A DNA stretch of 21,083 nt from Euprymna scolopes (Eukaryota > Mollusca > Cephalopoda > Sepiida > Sepiolidae). The stretch lies in assembly GCA_024364805.1 (NCBI GenBank), contig CM044524.1:24450722-24471804 (forward strand), given 5' to 3'. Under the pieces are notes generated by a model, which had not been told where the DNA came from, made no database searches, and saw only the letters and a program-made list of their open reading frames with translations. The translations under genes were made by a program, and so were the position numbers. This document shows, piece after piece, positions 19,983 through 21,083 of this stretch (position 1 is the stretch's first letter; the number at the start of each line of letters is the position of its first letter).

Positions 19983-20404
19983 CCGAAAAATTAATTTAGT
20001 TTTAAGACTTTGTGTTCAACAAAAGGCACTTGTGCAGTATGCGGATAGTGGCCATCTTTTCTTGGTGTGTTTCACTAAACTGCCGCCAGGTGGCGTTTCT
20101 CGGTCAAAAAACATTTAAATTATTAATTTGTTTTTGACCCTCAAAGTTTCTTTAATTCAAAAAAATGTTTCATTTAAATTATGTATTTGTAAAAAAAAAG
20201 AAAAGCAATTTTACTTTATAAAAATCCAATGTTGTTTTTATTACAAAATTGTTTTATTAAAATTATATTTTCTTGCGTAGACTTTTAAATAAATGTTTTT
20301 ACAGTTATATATATTGATCCATTTTTATACAATAAATGTTTTCGTTTTCAAATATTTTTCTGTTCCGAAAAAAATTTTGTTGGTTACTTATTTGCCGAGT
20401 AATT
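19983..20404. other. AT-rich spacer between palindrome and R4 copy 2
   Basis: Holds a 15-mer GGCACTTGTGCAGTA (20025-20039) that is the exact reverse complement of 18611-18625, the sequence just before R4 copy 1. It also holds the YY1/CTCF-like pair. From 20100 on it is A/T runs with no gene. Confidence 0.5.
20050..20095. promoter_or_regulatory. YY1-like and CTCF-like motif pair
   Basis: GGCCATCTTTT (20050-20060) matches the reverse of the YY1 core AAGATGGC. TGCCGCCAGGTGGCG (20081-20095) matches the CTCF core CC-x-C-x-AGGTGGCG well. Both are rare words in this composition. This is motif reading only; no binding evidence. Confidence 0.35.
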
Positions 20405-21049
20405 TGACTTTTAAACGATACTCTCCCCTCCCCATGTTAAGAATGGCTTTCGAAATAATAACATTATTATTTCAGCGCGGTACCAAAAATACATAAGTAC
20501 CGTGTTTTCCTTTTTGTTGTTTCGTAAACACAAGAAGTGTTTAAAGTACCTATTTACTATGCCTCCCCACGGGACAGAGTTAGACACCAGGGTCGTTTTT
20601 TAACGTGGAGAAAAGGTACAAAAAAAAAAAAATTATCTCAGTTGTGAAGGACTGATCCTCCACCGAAAGAGAACAAGAAATGGAAGTGCAGCACTGCAGC
20701 ATCTGAAGAACAGATACTACACTTTTAAAAAGAAGTGTTTAAAGTAAATTAATTACTCTAAATAAAATATTAGCTTTCTTTGGTAATACGTGTTTTCTTT
20801 CTTTTATTTTTGTTTCGTAATAATAACATAAAAAGTGTTAAAACTAAAGTATTTTTAAAATAAATATATGGTTTCGTTTTTCGTGTCTTAACTCCGTGAT
20901 TAAGTTTATTTTTTTTAAACAAGAGTTAAAATTTTTATTTTAAATATTATGGGGGTGCATAGTCGACTTTAAAAACAATATCTCCTTCAAGAACGGTCAT
21001 AATATGTGTTTTCAATCGATATTTATGAAATAAGGGACCAGTTTTCCTA
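20405..21049. repeat. repeat family R4, copy 2 (interrupted by a SINE-like insert)
   Basis: Direct copy of 18633-19057, about 1.77 kb downstream. It is closely similar except for the insertion at 20549-20729 and small indels. It keeps CATGTTAAGAATGGCTTTCG, where copy 1 has lost the first half. It ends at AGTTTTCCTA, where the next SINE-like copy begins. Confidence 0.88.
20549..20729. mobile_element. 181-bp SINE-like insertion with 17-bp target duplication
   Basis: The 17-mer AAGAAGTGTTTAAAGTA stands at 20532-20548 and again at 20730-20746. The equivalent uninserted sequence in R4 copy 1 (near 18748) has this stretch, diverged, only once. The insert starts CCTATTTACTATGCCTCCCC, carries an internal A13 run (about 20619-20631) and ends CTACACTTTTAA. 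Length and long duplication fit a LINE-mobilised SINE or a truncated LINE end. No clear tRNA A/B boxes were found. Near-perfect duplications suggest a fairly recent event. Confidence 0.7.
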
Positions 21050-21083
21050 AAGTACCTATTTACTATGCCTCCCCACGGGACAG
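21048..21083. mobile_element. start of a second copy of the same SINE-like insert, cut by the window edge
   Basis: The last 36 bases repeat the first part of the 20549 insert (ACCTATTTACTATGCCTCCC onward), again preceded by TAAAG. It begins exactly where R4 copy 2 ceases to match copy 1. The shared TAAAGTA before both copies means that the true left tip of the element, or a target preference, is uncertain. Confidence 0.7.

Noticed and set aside
1-21083. CRISPR array or bacterial operon
   Set aside because: No regularly spaced identical repeats with unique spacers, and gene structure and elements are plainly animal.

Overview
This is an AT-rich stretch of animal nuclear DNA, gene-poor and crowded with old mobile elements. 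Three things point to a metazoan: an intron-free seven-finger C2H2 ORF, a mariner of the Hsmar1/cecropia kind, and decayed Ty3/gypsy and LINE pieces. Long A/T runs, the style of the zinc-finger gene and the gypsy protein motifs suggest a mollusc, most likely a cephalopod such as an octopus. That placement is inference from family resemblance, not shown directly.

Layout, left to right. 1-410: AT-rich DNA with no gene. 410-1180: first copy of a diverged dispersed repeat whose second copy lies at 16400-17230. 1240-3650: 5'-truncated Ty3/gypsy fossil (RNase H, integrase, then a probable 3' LTR at 3224-3650). 3767-3912: 35-bp minisatellite. 3930-6280: mostly unassigned, with a promoter-like motif pair and one half of a repeat pair that flanks the next gene. 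6309-6992 (minus): the only intact, convincing protein gene, a seven-finger C2H2 protein; CRE, octamer, E-box and TATA-like motifs and a splice-acceptor-like site lie just upstream of it. 8507-8985 (minus): 3' end of a LINE reverse transcriptase. 9988-11254 (minus): a nearly full-length but dead mariner with both terminal inverted repeats. 11255-13480: no recognisable gene. 13480-13745: LINE endonuclease fragment, joined directly to a second Ty3/gypsy fossil (13745-15905). That fossil has the unusual order integrase, probable LTR, gag, reverse transcriptase, as expected of two tandem copies sharing one LTR.

18150-21083 is the most structured part: nested repeats. It holds a ~95-bp direct repeat pair, a ~0.45-kb direct repeat pair, a 15-bp minisatellite, a ~660-bp imperfect palindrome with axis near 19653, and a 181-bp SINE-like insertion flanked by 17-bp duplications. 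The start of that insertion recurs at the window's edge. NRF-1-, YY1- and CTCF-like motifs lie in or beside the palindrome.

No multi-gene system or operon-like arrangement is visible. Apart from the zinc-finger gene, everything recognisable is mobile-element debris or repeats. The features most likely to be undescribed are the foldback/nested-repeat cluster on the right and the 410/16400 repeat family.
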